Of a stretch of DNA of 64,000 nt, positions 1 through 11,848 are shown in pieces. The position numbers were made by a program, and so were the translations under genes. Every line of letters begins with the position of its first letter. Position 1 is the first letter of the stretch. Source of the stretch: Ostrinia nubilalis (Eukaryota > Arthropoda > Insecta > Lepidoptera > Crambidae). The notes beneath the pieces were generated by a model, which saw nothing but the letters and a program-made list of their open reading frames with translations, was not told the origin of the DNA and did no database searches. The stretch spans positions 11,924,501 to 11,988,500 of the forward strand of contig NC_087098.1 of assembly GCF_963855985.1 (NCBI RefSeq), given 5' to 3'.

Positions 1-1909
1 ATAATTCTGCTTTGAAAGATAAGGAGTTGATTACTTTTTGTTGAAGTCTGCGTAAAAGTTTTGTATGTGTGGTTAGGGTTATGGCGGCTAATATTAATAA
101 ATACAGATTTCCTCATATCTCTGTGAATTTTAATTGGGTTTGGGTTTATTTGTGGAAGGTAAAATAACTTTTTATTAATCTGTGGTAAAATGTAGATCTG
201 ACTAGTTCTAACTCTAATAAAAACTCATCAAAAAATCAAGGCGTGTCTTGTAGCCAGTTTTAGAACAAATTACCTTTTCAATCGATACCTAAACGAAAAC
301 AATCGATCATTCTTGTAAACAGCAACTCATTTCTACAAGTCTTCAAATGCCTCCGTCATCGGTGCTTACCCAACCGTTTTGAAGTCTCTATTTTCTGTAA
401 CAAATCCGTGCAGCGGACGCAATCTACGGGCCTAAAACAAACAATTACTCCGGTTTATTTGAAAAGTCGGGCAAAAAAGCCGAGCAATCAAATTGGAGCT
501 ACCGTGCGGCAAAAAGCGGGATGCGCGGCGATGTAACGGCCGAGTAATAAGGTGCCCGTAGCCTGCAGATTGTATCCGTGATTCGTTTTATTAAAAGTAC
601 GTTTTTCACCGCCCTGCGGTTGCATCACATGATGCTAGTGGAGTGACCCGTAAAACTATTTAGGTTAAATTATGGCTAAGATGGAAATCAAACCCACGAC
701 CATAGATAGGTAGAGGGGCCCATAGTTTCACTTGCATAGATTTAATAAAATAACATCATCGTTAGCATATGGATGTCCAGTTGGACTTAAGCCTTCCCGA
801 ATAAGCGACAGAAAGCACAATATGAAGATTTTTATCCAGACACTGTCAGATTATCTTCTCTCTACCATTCTACATAGAATGCAGTAGGTATTAGGTACAG
901 AAATAACGATTTCATTAATAAAGACCGTATCTTCTGCCACTGATGCTAGGCTAACAAACCTCCCTGGACTACAAAGTAATTAAGAATGCTAATATACGAG
1001 TATTTTTCTTTTTAAAACTTTTTACCGTATTTTAAAAATAGTGCCTTATAGCAAAACTGGTTTGTAACTCGCCCGCGCAGAGTAGGTACCTTTAAATTCA
1101 TTACGGAGATCGTATTTCGTTGCATATGTCCTTTTTTACATAGCTCCTGTTATTTTTAAAAACAAAATGTCCATTTGCCGACTAATGCACCAACACACCC
1201 CCTAAAAAGTCGTAAATCTTAAAATAGTCGCATATATCAGAGGAAATAATATGTGAGTATGAAGAGTCAATGGACAATTAACAATTCAGGTTCAAAATCA
1301 TTTTAAATTAACTGCCTAAGCTGATACTTAGATTTGATTCCTAGTCATAAAAATACTCGTGCAGGACTCTAGATGTTGTTATTTCTCTCTAACCATTAAA
1401 ATTTGAGAGTATTTTGGTAACTGACACAGCGTAAAATAGCAGTTAAGTAAAATTTCATTAGTTTCGAGCTAACTTTACGAGGCTCTTATATTTTTTATTG
1501 CCGAGTCCACTACTTAAACGATTTTATTAGATGAAGAGGAAAAGATAAACTTACACTAAAAATTAAATTTCACGTTAGATTAAAAGTAAGACGAATTAGA
1601 TTTTGTAGGCTCGTATTAATTTTGAAATTACGGTAATTTAACATCGGAAGAAAAATACAAATAAATATTACTAGTATTATCTAACAATCTTTGACTGTTT
1701 GTATATGGAAATATTTCATGAAACAGAACTCAAAACTCGATGGCTCGGCTATCAACCAAGGACAATAAAATCTTTACTTGAGTGTATTATTCTGTTTGTG
1801 TTATGAGCAATTTCAAATCTACGGTTTCAGACATATTTCTCAAAACAGAAAATAGATTCACTTAAATCTAGAATAATAACATCGTAAAAGCAAACCAGGT
1901 AGCGACTTG
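1..1909. other. Unrecognised non-coding stretch with a CG-rich patch
   Basis: I see no ORF worth calling and no recognisable transposon. Positions about 380-620 are clearly richer in G, C and CpG than the surrounding AT-rich DNA and end in a non-repetitive stretch. Such islands in insect gene deserts can be enhancers or conserved elements, but nothing in the sequence proves it. The rest is AT-rich and featureless. Confidence 0.5.
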
Positions 1910-2300
1910 AGTCTACTTCGCTATCTATCTCACAGACGTCAGAGCGTAAAACAGACCTCCGCCGCTATGAATCAACCGGGAACGCGTAACGAATCCCGGC
2001 AAGGTGACACACTTTCAGTAACCGCGGGCACCGAGGCGAATCCACGGATTTTCATAAATAACGCACAAGATCTGTGAACAATAAATAAAATGATTCGTCT
2101 CGCACCGGCCAGCTGCGCTAAGGAGCACGCTGAATCGCGCGATTTGATACGCGCCTCCATCAACTCACCTTTGTCGAAAGGCAAGCTAATAAAGTTTAGC
2201 AGATGTGATTTTCTAAACAAGACACTAACAAATGGTAGCTGGAAGCGAGATAACATCGCAAGAAAATGAACACTAATCTTGAAAGCAAATTTTCTCCTCA
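1910..2300 (-). other. CG-rich patch with a strong minus-strand splice donor
   Basis: This patch is rich in CpG and stands out from AT-rich flanks. On the minus strand it carries a near-consensus donor, AAAG followed by GTGAGT (donor hexamer at 2163-2168). A minus-strand frame starting with ATG near 2301 runs into that donor, giving about 45 residues (MRRKFAFKISV...). The peptide matches nothing I know and its composition is unremarkable. It could be a first exon of a minus-strand transcript, a regulatory island or chance; I lean to regulatory or chance. Confidence 0.2.
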
Positions 2301-5300
2301 TGATATGATTAATGCTTTAGCCCCGTCGTTGGTATACGAGTATTCTCGGACTCATCATAATTTATTTTTGAAGATAATGTATCATCGGAATTGCATTTCA
2401 GAATTAAGATTAAAACTCGAAGCTGTTAAAATATCGGCTTAGTATTTCAGGTATTAAAATGTCATAATTCTAATGTGTTTGAAATTCAAAAATCAATAAC
2501 AAAAACCTTATCGTATCTTAAGTCGTGAGCCGCGAATGTTCGGAAATAGAAATAAAACCTCGAATGAATACATAATTTCCATTCTCTGTTGAATTAATTT
2601 GGAATCCAAACACCGATAGCCACATAGGGATGCTAAGAATTTAAAGATACGAATCTTGTAAAAACAACATTGTCAGTCGATTTTATTTAATTTTGTTCCA
2701 CCGCCACACGACTGCCGATTGTAAAAACGGCCGTAAGCGTTTCGTATCATGCATTCTTATGTCCTACTACATTCTGTTGTGGACAAAGAATCGGACCTGC
2801 ATCATTATGGTCTATTGTACGGATTTTTAAATTTCGAATAGCGAATTCGTCAAACGTAAAACAATTCGATACGCGTTTGAATTTGTTGTTCGGTCTGACT
2901 TCAATTCAATTTCTTTGGAGCCGTTCGCGTGAATTGGGTCGCGTAAACGGGTCTGCCCTTTTGGGACCAAAACGTTATTTTTTTCACACAGATTGCGCGT
3001 TCTTTGATCTCCAGAATGTGTGCGTTAAGCGTTTCCTTCGCTTTGTACGCCGCTGTGTGTCTTGTACAGTCAGCCGTAGTACAAGGCTGATGTGTTGTCC
3101 TTATGATTATGTAGATAAGATTCAAATTATGAACATGGGCTTGTGTTGCTAACTGCACTTAGCCGGCTCTCGTCAACGACACCCAGCGGGATGTAAAAAT
3201 AAAGCAAGAGCAATTCTCAATTATTTTCTCTTTGCTCTCTAAACTTTGAAAGGGTAAGTAAATCAAGTTTATAAAATTATATTTTTATAATCATTAACGA
3301 GCTACTTCTGGTAGAGATACTATTTCTGTTAAGCAGAATTCATGAGTGCATGAAGTAGTTTTGATTTTACGAGGCAAGTAGGTATGTACAATAAATTCGT
3401 ACAATTTCTAATGATGAAAAGCTGTCCTTGATGATGTAGATTTATATTCTAGGCACGAAAAAAAAAACTAAATTTTAGAATAGGATCAAGTATGTAGTAT
3501 CTAATGCAAGATATAATTGATATACAAAAATCTGTTAAATCATAACGTTAAAAGTCTAATAGGAAATTTCTAGACATAATCCTTCGCTTATTTCAACTTA
3601 CCCCATAAAACATTCTCACCGAAGTAACTCGGTAAGTTGTGCAGTTTACGAGGTGCTACAGTTTCACATGCAGACCTGCAGCTCGCAATCATCAAAGCAC
3701 AAACGAGCGCTTCGCACGAACATAGTCTAAGAGTTTTACATGCTTGATAAGTTTTTAGTATCTTTGGAGAGATAAAAACTGCACGTGCCATTGTGATGAA
3801 GCTGTAAATTCAGAGTTGCAGAGTTCAAAAAGAAAATAATGAAATAATAACTGTTTCTCTTGAGAAAAGACATTAATTTGATTAATCTTAACAGCTCTTT
3901 CATTTACGATACCACCAACAAAGTTTATTTCAATTATAAAAACATAAAAATTAAATCCATGTAAGCAAACAGATAAAATTACATACGTAATGTCAAACAA
4001 GCTTTTACCGATATCTAGCCTTTAAATTACGTCCTCGAGATATTAAGGTCGTAAATAATTACGGGAACATCGTATCTCACAATTATAAGGTGAGGCATGG
4101 ACGTAAAAAACATTCTTGGTCCCCAGTTCCCGTGGGGTCCGAACAATATTTTATAGTAGAATACGTTAAGGTACCAAAATAAGCGTTATTGTTAGGTGTG
4201 CGGTCTTCTACAAACGACATCGGCGTTACTAATTTGGATTCGACAAAAAACATAATCGTACCGAAAGCGAAAAGCGCAAGCGGATCGCTGATTTCTTAAG
4301 CACACACGCTGTGTAGCGAATTTTCGCTTAGCGGGGTTAAGATCCTCATCGACAATGGATGCACCGTTACAAATGTCAAAAGTGTTGAAATTGATGGCGA
4401 CAACCTTTTATTTGGCTCCATTGTCTTGAACTAACTCGCTTTGTCTATTATCGAAGTAATAATGGTTCTGTTTAGCGTCAAACCTTTTGTTGAGTTTCCA
4501 AAAAAATAAGACCCGACGTGTTGAATAGACGCGTGTCGTGCACGACACGACGTCCGAACGATTTTTCTCGCGTATTAGTTGTATAGTTGAAGATAAAAGG
4601 TTTTGTAACGCCAACATTGTTCCGTCTTATGGATTTTAAAAAACAAGAGGCCTCAAAAGGTTCCTGCTGGGTATTACTAATAAGCAACAAAATTAGAACG
4701 TAAATAGGTTCGTTTAAAATCTACGGGAAGAATTCACACCTTCAACAAAGCAAAATTGTTTGATATTATTGTTTTACACAGGACAATTTCCAGGACATAC
4801 TAGCATTAAACAAATATCAGATTGGAAAGATCTTGATCTTAATAATTACCAAACAGGTCGGCAGAAGGAAATGCGTGCAGTAAATGATAAAGATTTACAT
4901 TCTGACACGCTCTCTAACATTATGATCTAGTTCACTAGCTCTCAGCACTAAAACACTAAGTGGAACCACTGACCTTATTGCTATAGACATAGGAATGGAG
5001 TTGGCGCAACAAAGTAACAGGAAAGGCACTTAATTTTATTTTAATAAGAGACTTTCGATATTTGAACTAAAATAGATATCACTTTACATTGCATCTATTT
5101 CTGTTTTTGCAAAACACTTGACTTTACTCAAAATAAATTTATGGTTAGTAATTACACAGCATTTAATAAATATTTAAACTTATTTTAATATTAAAAATAA
5201 AACTTAATGCGTTTCCGAATACACATAATTCATTTGAGATTAACAATCAAAAAGCTATTAATGGCTCGTAGAGGATTTAAACAAATTCTTAGCAAACGAT

Positions 5301-7398
5301 TTAAATTTTTAATATCCTTAAATCATCCGAGTGACTGGACATTCTTAGAATCCCTTTCGGATTAAAACAACGTCTCCATAATATAGTGAGGTCCGTTCTA
5401 AATCATGTTTTGACATGCGAAGCTAGAGCATGCGGTTTAGGTGATACTATAAATTTTAATATTGTATGCAAATTCTGCAATGCTATCGAAATGGGTTATT
5501 CTGAGAAAGATTTCTACAAAGACAGAAGAATTGGCAATCGTCACGAAGGAATTTTGGTTAGATCTTCACAGGAAATTGTATTAGCATAAAGCATTTGGGT
5601 GTCTAAAGACATTTACGGCGGGCAACTGATCATAATGGGCTCGGATGGGATCGATTGAACAGATACCCGTTAGCGTGAGGTTCGGATGCGAAAACATTAT
5701 AAATATTCACATGTATAATGAGATCGATCTTGTCTGCGATACGGTCTGAATGTCTTCCGTTTTCCGCCTTTTGGTTTTTGATTTTTGAAGCTGTTTCTGT
5801 TTGAATATTTTTGTGTTAATTTCGTTTTTCATTACGTCATCTGTTGCAAGTAATTCTTGAGATTGCGCTTACATCACTGATGTAATTCTTTCCCTTGTAT
5901 CATGGTATGTCTCAATTAAGACAAGTATTAAAATATTATACTTTACAAGTTAATAAAATAGCAATAGTCAAGTCTCTACTTTCTCATCTTTGTGTGAAGC
6001 CATAAATGAATGCGTGTGAAATGGGAGATAGGCCATAATCCAAGTACTCAAATCAATGGGTTGGGTTTACACTTGTGTTAATGAAACTTCTAACAATGAA
6101 GCCCCTCGTTTAAATACTTCCTACTGAGATAATATTAGGCACGCCTAAACTCCGGATTAGTGATGTGAAAATGGACAAACAGAATAGAGTTACTACGCCC
6201 TTTTAGGGGTCCGCATTCCAGGATGTTAACTGTTGTGAAGTATTTTCAAATTGATTTTATGCAAGTAAATAAAGAAATTGTGTATCTGTGATTTCACAAT
6301 AAACAAAATTTAATTTCAATTTATATTTATTTCTGTGTTACAAAAAGCCAGCTAATAATCAGTTCGTGTAGGTGTCTTCATTATCATAAAACTGCTCATT
6401 ATCATAAAAAAACTTACAAATAATGAGTTTAACTTCTTGTTTCAGTGCGACTACTACGATACTATTAAAGTATGTTAGTGTTAGTATGTCATTCATTCCA
6501 ACATGTACGGAACCTTCTTCTAGCAAATACAACTGGCACTTGACCAGTTTTTTGTGATCTTTACGCTTTACACGTCATACTTGCGTACAACAATGCATTT
6601 TCCCAAAGCTTTTTGCGGTAAAGGTTTGTTTCTCGGTTCTTATCGTGGAAGTCTGAGTTTTTTCATGTTAATTTTTCTAGTTTACTCTTTAGAAAGATGT
6701 ATGATAGTAGACGTCTTGTATCACATTGTTTTTGTGCATTCGGAATGTTGGTTACATTATCTTGTAGTTTGTAATCAAATTACACGCGTAAATACCTTAC
6801 ACAGAATGGGAGACTATACTGCTGGTTTTAAAAATAAGACTATAATTTATTGTTTGTAAAATTGAATGAATAGCTTAAGGTGAAACAAAAGTATTGTATT
6901 TATAAATGGTAACCTATCATCATTGGTCAAGTGTACATTAATAAACGTTATTAATAGGTGTGACATAATAAAATTGGCAAGTAATGAGATAGAATTTCAT
7001 TTATTTTTTATATTTAGTAAGTATGTTTATTATAATAGTTGAGTAGGTTGATTCTAATCTAAAACGTTTTAATCATACTTATAAGACAGCCATCGGGATA
7101 AGGCAAATAGTAAGCACCAAGTGTTGTTAGTAACACAGTAAATGTTATTTTTACTTACAAACGGATTTTTTACGATGTGACCCTAAAAAAAAAACTAAAA
7201 AGGAAAAGCCGGTCAAGCTAAAATTACCTCATAAAAGATCACTTTTTCTCAAAGATAAAAATTACTTTGCCGACAGTTTAGAGAAAGGGTTGTGTTTGTA
7301 GACTGTACTACGTAGGTATAATCGCTATTGCTTATCAGCACTCGATATGGCCTGTGTGGCGCTTTGTGCAAGGTGCAGACCACCCACAGTCGTGCATA
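2301..7398. other. Unrecognised non-coding stretch
   Basis: No transposon or gene is recognisable in about 5 kb. Slightly CG-richer segments lie at about 2690-3180 and 4080-4330. The first has open frames on both strands (2877-3152 plus, 2901-3158 minus), which suggests low stop density rather than coding. The ORF at 6554-6859 plus (101 residues) is rich in Phe, Leu, Tyr and Ile, as expected for translated AT-rich DNA. Confidence 0.5.
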
Positions 7399-7655
7399 GT
7401 ACTGCGGTGCTCATTGTACAAAAAGGTATTACATACTTATGTTCGTGTGGCGTGGGGTAAGTGATGAGTGCGAGCGCATTTCTTTACGTCATACCTTTTA
7501 ACGCTGATACAGAATAAGCAATAGTAGTCCAACGCAACGTGACGTGGCTACGTGCATAAGGTAGGTACTGCGGTGCTCATTGTACTTGTACAAAAAGGTA
7601 TTACTGATGTTGGTTATGGCCTGGGGTAGGTAAGTGAGAAGTGAGAGCAAGCGCG
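7399..7655 (+). repeat. Two-copy local direct repeat, period about 166 bp
   Basis: Copies begin at 7399 and 7565 with the shared core GTACTGCGGTGCTCATTGTA, then AAAAAGGTATTA, a TGG-rich part and GGTAAGTGA. Copy one runs to about 7482 and copy two to about 7655. The second has a short insertion (CTTGTA) after the core. A decayed local duplication; no gene. Confidence 0.7.
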
Positions 7656-7903
7656 ATTTTTTAAATAATGACCAACGTGGCTATTGTTCTGAACGATGCC
7701 TCCTTAACAATTTGAATTATTCTCTAGTTGTTCCTTGAAATAAATAAATAAATTGTTTTTTTTTTTTTTGTGTGTGCCGCGTTGTTTCTATTTGCAGAGA
7801 TCCAGCCACTTCAATAACTTCTAAACGAGAATAAGACTGTGGTAGCTTAAATAAAAAAAAAAAAAACAATAATTTCGTCATGACATAATGAATTAAAAAT
7901 AAT

Positions 7904-7961
7904 CTCTTAAATTAAGTAAATAGTCAGAGTTATAGCTTTGTCTATTTACTTAATTTAAGAG
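7904..7961. repeat. Perfect 20-bp inverted repeat (hairpin)
   Basis: The 20-base arm CTCTTAAATTAAGTAAATAG at 7904-7923 is matched perfectly by its reverse complement at 7942-7961, around an 18-base loop. The stem is AT-rich. Poly-T (from about 7757) and poly-A (to about 7866) tracts lie just upstream. It could be the residue of a small MITE. The loop is too short for a convincing microRNA precursor and there is no flanking stem. Confidence 0.8.
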
Positions 7962-8115
7962 AAGATGAGATCTCATCATCGCTTCTTATGTTAGATGTAT
8001 TAAAATAAGCCACGAACTTTTAATTTAGTTTTTTTGAATCTTTTAAAATTTTTAAGATGAATAGAAAATCCTAATTTCAAAATCGCATCGCCAATCGCCC
8101 CACTGTGCACCCTGA

Positions 8116-8123
8116 GTTCCAAA
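8116..8123 (+). repeat. Left target-site duplication of the 8.1-10.0 kb hAT-like element
   Basis: GTTCCAAA sits immediately outside the left terminal inverted repeat and is repeated exactly at 10016-10023 on the right. Eight-base duplications are the hallmark of hAT transposition. Confidence 0.85.
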
Positions 8124-8329
8124 TAGGGATTGCAAATATTCGATAGATTTCTATTTCGAATATTCGAATATTTTTTCAGTGATATTCGAATATTATTCGA
8201 ATATTCGAATACTTTAAAAAAAAATAAAAAGTACTTAAATTATCAATGTTTTATTGTTGGTTTTATTGCTTTAGGAACTATATTTTAACTATTTAACAAT
8301 ATAGTTTTTAAAACAGTTATACAATTCTC

Positions 8330-9770
8330 ATCATCATCATAATTTCAGCCATAGAACGTCCACTGCTGAACATAGGCCTCTCCCAATGACTCCCACTATG
8401 ACTGCTTGGCAGCGGCCTGTATCCAGCGCCTTCCCGCTACCTATATGAGGTATTCGGTCCACCTTTGTGGGTGGACGTCTCACGCTGCGCTTTTTGGTAC
8501 GTGGCCTCCACTCCAGAACCTTGCTGCCCCATCGGCCATCATTTCAGCGTACTATGTGATCTGCCCATTGCCATTTCAGCTTGCTAATTCGTCGGGCTAT
8601 GTCAGCGACTTTAGTTCGTTTACGGATCTCCTCATTTCTGATTCTGTCTCGTAAAGAAACCCTGAGCATAGCCCTCCCCATAGCACGCTGTGCAATTTTG
8701 AATTTATTTATATGACCTATTGTAAGAGGCCACGTTTCCGAGCCGTGTGCCATCACTGGTAGAGGTAACACACACTGATTGAAGAATTTCTTCTTTAGGC
8801 ACTGAGGTATTTTGGACGAAAAGATGTTGTATAGTTTCCCGAACGCTGCCCAGCCGAGTTGGATTCGACGATGTACCCTTTTCTCGAAATTTAATCTACC
8901 TAGCCGAATCGTTTGTCAGAGGAAGACATACTTGTCAACAGTCTCGAGAATCGAGCTCTAACCGAAACATGGACGTTGGACCTAAGCTTCGTTTTGTCCA
9001 CGTACATCCGAAGGCCTGCCTGTTGAGAGACTCGATTAAGGTCTTCGAGCATTGTGCCAAGGTCTTCAAGCGATTCTGCCATGATCACAATATCGTCAGC
9101 AAACCGAAGCTGAGTGATTGAAAGGTAATTATGCCTAATCCTTTCCATTCAAGGAGCTTGAAAGCGTCTGCCAATGCAGTGGTCAACGGTTTCGGAGATA
9201 TAACATCTCTCTGCCTCACGCCTCGCTGCAGAGGAATCGCTCTCGTGCTCTGCTCCTGTACTCGGCTCGACATGGTAGCGTTTTTGTACAGGCATTTCAG
9301 CATCTCGATATACCGATAGTCAATACGGCACCGCTGAAGAGACTGCAGCACTGCATAAGTATCGATCGAATCAAAGGCCTTCTTATAGTCCAAGAAAAGC
9401 ATCACCACGCTTCTATCCCATACCTCTGGCGTTGTTCTTTAGAGTAAGACGGGACGAGTTTCGGTGTTCCACCCGCGTTCAGAAGCTCCCAGGTTATTCC
9501 GTCATCACCCGGTGCCTTGTTGTTCTTTAGCTGTTTGAGAGCCTTCCTAATCTCGTATAGGCTGATATACGGGATGTCTTTGGTATAGTGTCGCGTTAAC
9601 CTAGCACTTGCATCTGTTGCTGAGTTATTAACAGGTTTGGAGGTATGTAGCTGTCCATAAATCTTTTCGATCTCACCCAGAACCTCGGCTTTTGTTGACA
9701 TTACCGTCCGCCGTCTTCAGCATCGTTAGCTGACTTTGCTCAATAAAGTTGTCTCTTTCAGGTAATTTGG
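8330..9770 (-). mobile_element. 5'-truncated RTE-clade non-LTR retrotransposon
   Basis: Read on the minus strand, this covers most of the reverse transcriptase, the C-terminal domain and the 3' end, and it stops at a (GAT)n tail (plus-strand ATC repeats at 8330-8341). The endonuclease is absent, so the copy is 5' truncated near 9770. The last 200 bases match the many short LINE tails elsewhere in the window, of the subfamily whose tail reads GTTCAGCAGTGGACGT and then (ATG)n. The clade is inferred from protein motifs and the simple-repeat tail. It lies wholly inside the hAT-like element and is therefore younger than it. Confidence 0.85.
8540..9765 (-). pseudogene. Broken RTE reverse transcriptase
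   Basis: This minus-strand reading frame is interrupted by frameshifts and stops. In protein order: EIRKALKQLKNNKAPGDDGI (RT entry block, about 9500-9570); then, after a frameshift near 9405, FLDYKKAFDSID, one catalytic aspartate block (about 9350-9400); GVRQRDVISP (about 9200-9230), where families usually have GVRQGD; LRFADDIVIMAES with the FADD catalytic core (about 9055-9105); and a C-terminal piece with AHGSETWPL and WQWADHIVR (8544-8771). The N-terminal endonuclease is missing. The enzyme would have nicked target DNA and reverse-transcribed its own RNA; this copy cannot make a working protein. Host-gene origin is excluded by the motif set and the LINE 3' end downstream. Confidence 0.85.
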
Positions 9771-10015
9771 AACCTTGGTTTCGCAAGACAACTTATTGTT
9801 CACCAATGAAGTCGGAAGCATCAATGACTAGTTCTTTTAGTTGGTGATATGTATTTGATGCCTCCAACCACATTTGCAAACACTAAGTTGTCTTCGTTCT
9901 ATCTTTTCTGTAAATTTTTGTAATATTCGAATATTCGAATAGGTGTTAATTTACTATTCGAATATTAAATTTGGAATCTAAATTCGAATATTCGAATATT
10001 CGATTGCAACCTCTA

Positions 10016-10023
10016 GTTCCAAA
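10016..10023 (+). repeat. Right target-site duplication of the hAT-like element
   Basis: GTTCCAAA, an exact copy of 8116-8123, abuts the right terminal inverted repeat. Confidence 0.85.
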
Positions 10024-10844
10024 CGCACAGAGCGTAGGGACGTGTGAGAAGACCACGGGAGCCGAATGATTAGATTAAGTGTGAACGGACGATCCTCGTT
10101 CAGTGGGAATTCGAGTTTGGGATATTGGCGTTTTTGACGGCCATTGTGCTTGTTTGATTGATTGGAAACAACATTTCGCGGGGCCTGTAAGCACTGACTG
10201 GCGATTGGAGCCTTTTGAAGTCCCTTCATTTGGACTGTCTTTCGGATTTGTTGAAGGAAATATAAGTGGACAGGAATGTTTTGAAGTTTGTACAGAAGCT
10301 TACGGTAGCGTTGAGTGGTTACTGATTTTAGTTGATTGTTATCCTTTCAAGGGACATTTCAAGTTCAATTATTGAATTATTTGAAATCCTGTTCTTATAT
10401 ATTGTAATAGGTTGCATTGTTCGTTTATCAAACACAAAAAATATGCGTAAAACTCCTTATAATTTAATTGTTACAAATTATTTACAGTAGGGGAAAGGAG
10501 TGGGAGGAAACATGTCCATAATGTTTCTGCTCATAAGAAAATTACAAACTTCAGGTGTTTTTAGTTCGTATTATTTACCTCCGAGTAATGAACTTCACAC
10601 ACATTATCAATATCAAAAGCATAACCCAAATGACATGCATGGCCTACTTGATATTAGGCTCATGATTCCCAATTATCTAATGCTGTGCACATGTTGGACT
10701 AAGAACCAGGCGCGCGTCAATCAATTGAAGATCACTTCAACATTAACCATATGCAACCAGCGTGAATAACCACATTATGCTACTGGCCCTACTATTGTTT
10801 CTCGAACTCAGAATTTTATTGATTCCTTTTTCTATTCGTTTCGT
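10024..10844. other. Unrecognised stretch
   Basis: Nothing recognisable. A 90-codon plus-strand frame (10103-10375, MGIRVWDIGVF...) has a mixed, fairly protein-like composition (several Cys, Trp and Gly), but I know no homologue and see no splice context. Confidence 0.4.
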
Positions 10845-10905
10845 TCGTTCATTTCAGCCGAATGACGTTCATTGCTGGAAAAAAGTCTCCCCCAAGATTA
10901 TTTCT
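10845..10905 (-). mobile_element. Short RTE 3'-end fragment
   Basis: The plus strand reads CGTTCGTTCATTTCAGCCGA followed by a diverged copy of the CGTCCACTGCTGG and CCTCCCCCAAG blocks of the (GAAC)n-tail RTE subfamily. It is the last 50-60 bases of an element inserted on the minus strand. No target duplication is clear. Confidence 0.65.
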
Positions 10906-11065
10906 ATAATATGCACTTTCATAAAAGTCATAATTCTATATGCATCATGTTGGTAATACAATTAGATCTTAAATATATCAATGATGGTCCGAAACATGAA
11001 ACAAAACTCTGAAACCTGTAAACCTGTATTTTGCATTCGCTAGAAACAGATCAGAGAGAAAAGGA

Positions 11066-11306
11066 TCAAGGATGAGAGATCTCATAACAATGGACCAGTG
11101 TGTAATAAAGCCTTAAAGTTTGAATTCGTTGGATTTCAGGTATACTTAAATTAGAAATAACAGGACATTTATTTTGTTTGTTTTTGGAGAATCTGGTTGA
11201 TTCGACAACCTGACTTTGCTCACTAGGGAATCGAACCCAGAAACTTCGAGAGTACAACTTAGACTGTTGATTGTCCATTGAGGCGACGAAGGCGATATTT
11301 ATCACT
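11066..11306 (-). mobile_element. tRNA-derived SINE candidate
   Basis: On the minus strand a tRNA-like head has an A-box-like TCGCCTCAATGG (about 11275-11286) and a good B box, GGTTCGATTCC (11227-11237), about 37 bases apart. An AT-rich body follows. The T-arm pairing is imperfect and there is no CCA or clean acceptor stem, so this is a pseudo-tRNA or SINE head, not a functional tRNA. The 3' boundary is a guess. Pol III would have transcribed the parent element. Confidence 0.45.
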
Positions 11307-11741
11307 TTGCACTCGTCATGTACCTAATTATCCTTAACTTCCTCATTAATCTGAAAAATCTACCGTTTGCAGGAAACAATAACGGTTATTTGACGTAACG
11401 TCGACGTAGTATCATTTAATATCAACTCGAATAGTATTAAATAGTGAGATTGACACCGCTATTACCGCTTCTGGCATTAGGTTACCTATAACGTTCCGAC
11501 CTATATATCAAAGTCAAATTAGGAGGTGACACTGAGGCGTAAAACATATGGCATGATATTAGAATGTAACGCGTCATTATATACAAATTAGGTGCTAAAT
11601 TACAGGAATCGCTACGGAAGTGGCATTTGCTTTTTGTGTTACCACCTACATTATTAATGTTGATAAGTATTAGGTGTTATACAGAGACAATTGTAATTAC
11701 ATATTGGTAACGTTCATTTTATATTACAACAGGTGTTACTT

Positions 11742-11835
11742 CGTTTCAGCCGAAAGACGTCCACTGCTGGACAAAGGCCTCCCCCAAGGATTTCCACAAA
11801 GACCGGTCCTGCGCTGCTCGCATCCAGGCACCTCC
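11742..11835 (-). mobile_element. 94-bp RTE tail with 12-bp target duplication
   Basis: CAGGTGTTACTT occurs at 11730-11741 and again at 11836-11847, exactly bracketing a minus-strand RTE 3' end. Only the final 94 bases were inserted, an extreme 5' truncation. On the minus strand the insert encodes part of the LINE C-terminus (RTGLCGNPWGRPL in one frame) and ends in GGCTGAAACG. The perfect duplication suggests a fairly recent event. A Helitron begins two bases after the right duplication, at 11849. Confidence 0.9.
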
Positions 11836-11848
11836 CAGGTGTTACTTA

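Larger units (their letters stand above)
8124..10015. mobile_element. Non-autonomous hAT-like DNA transposon carrying a nested RTE
   Basis: The ends are TAGGGATTGCAA (8124-8135) and the reverse complement of TAGAGGTTGCAA (10004-10015), 10 of 12 matching. A perfect 8-bp duplication, GTTCCAAA, flanks them. Both subterminal regions are packed with the palindromic motif ATTCGAAT in runs (about 8150-8212 and 9925-10001), which may be repeated transposase-binding sites. No hAT transposase frame is visible. The middle is taken up by a minus-strand RTE LINE fragment, so the original element was only about 0.4-0.5 kb and grew by insertion. Superfamily is inferred from duplication length and end sequence. 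Confidence 0.8.

Noticed and set aside
2877..3158. ORFs open on both strands in a CG-richer block
   Set aside because: Both frames are open over the same bases and neither has a recognisable domain; low stop density explains it.
6554..6859. 101-codon ORF with hydrophobic stretch
   Set aside because: Composition (Phe, Leu, Tyr, Ile, Val) is what AT-rich DNA gives; no start context, domain or splice support.
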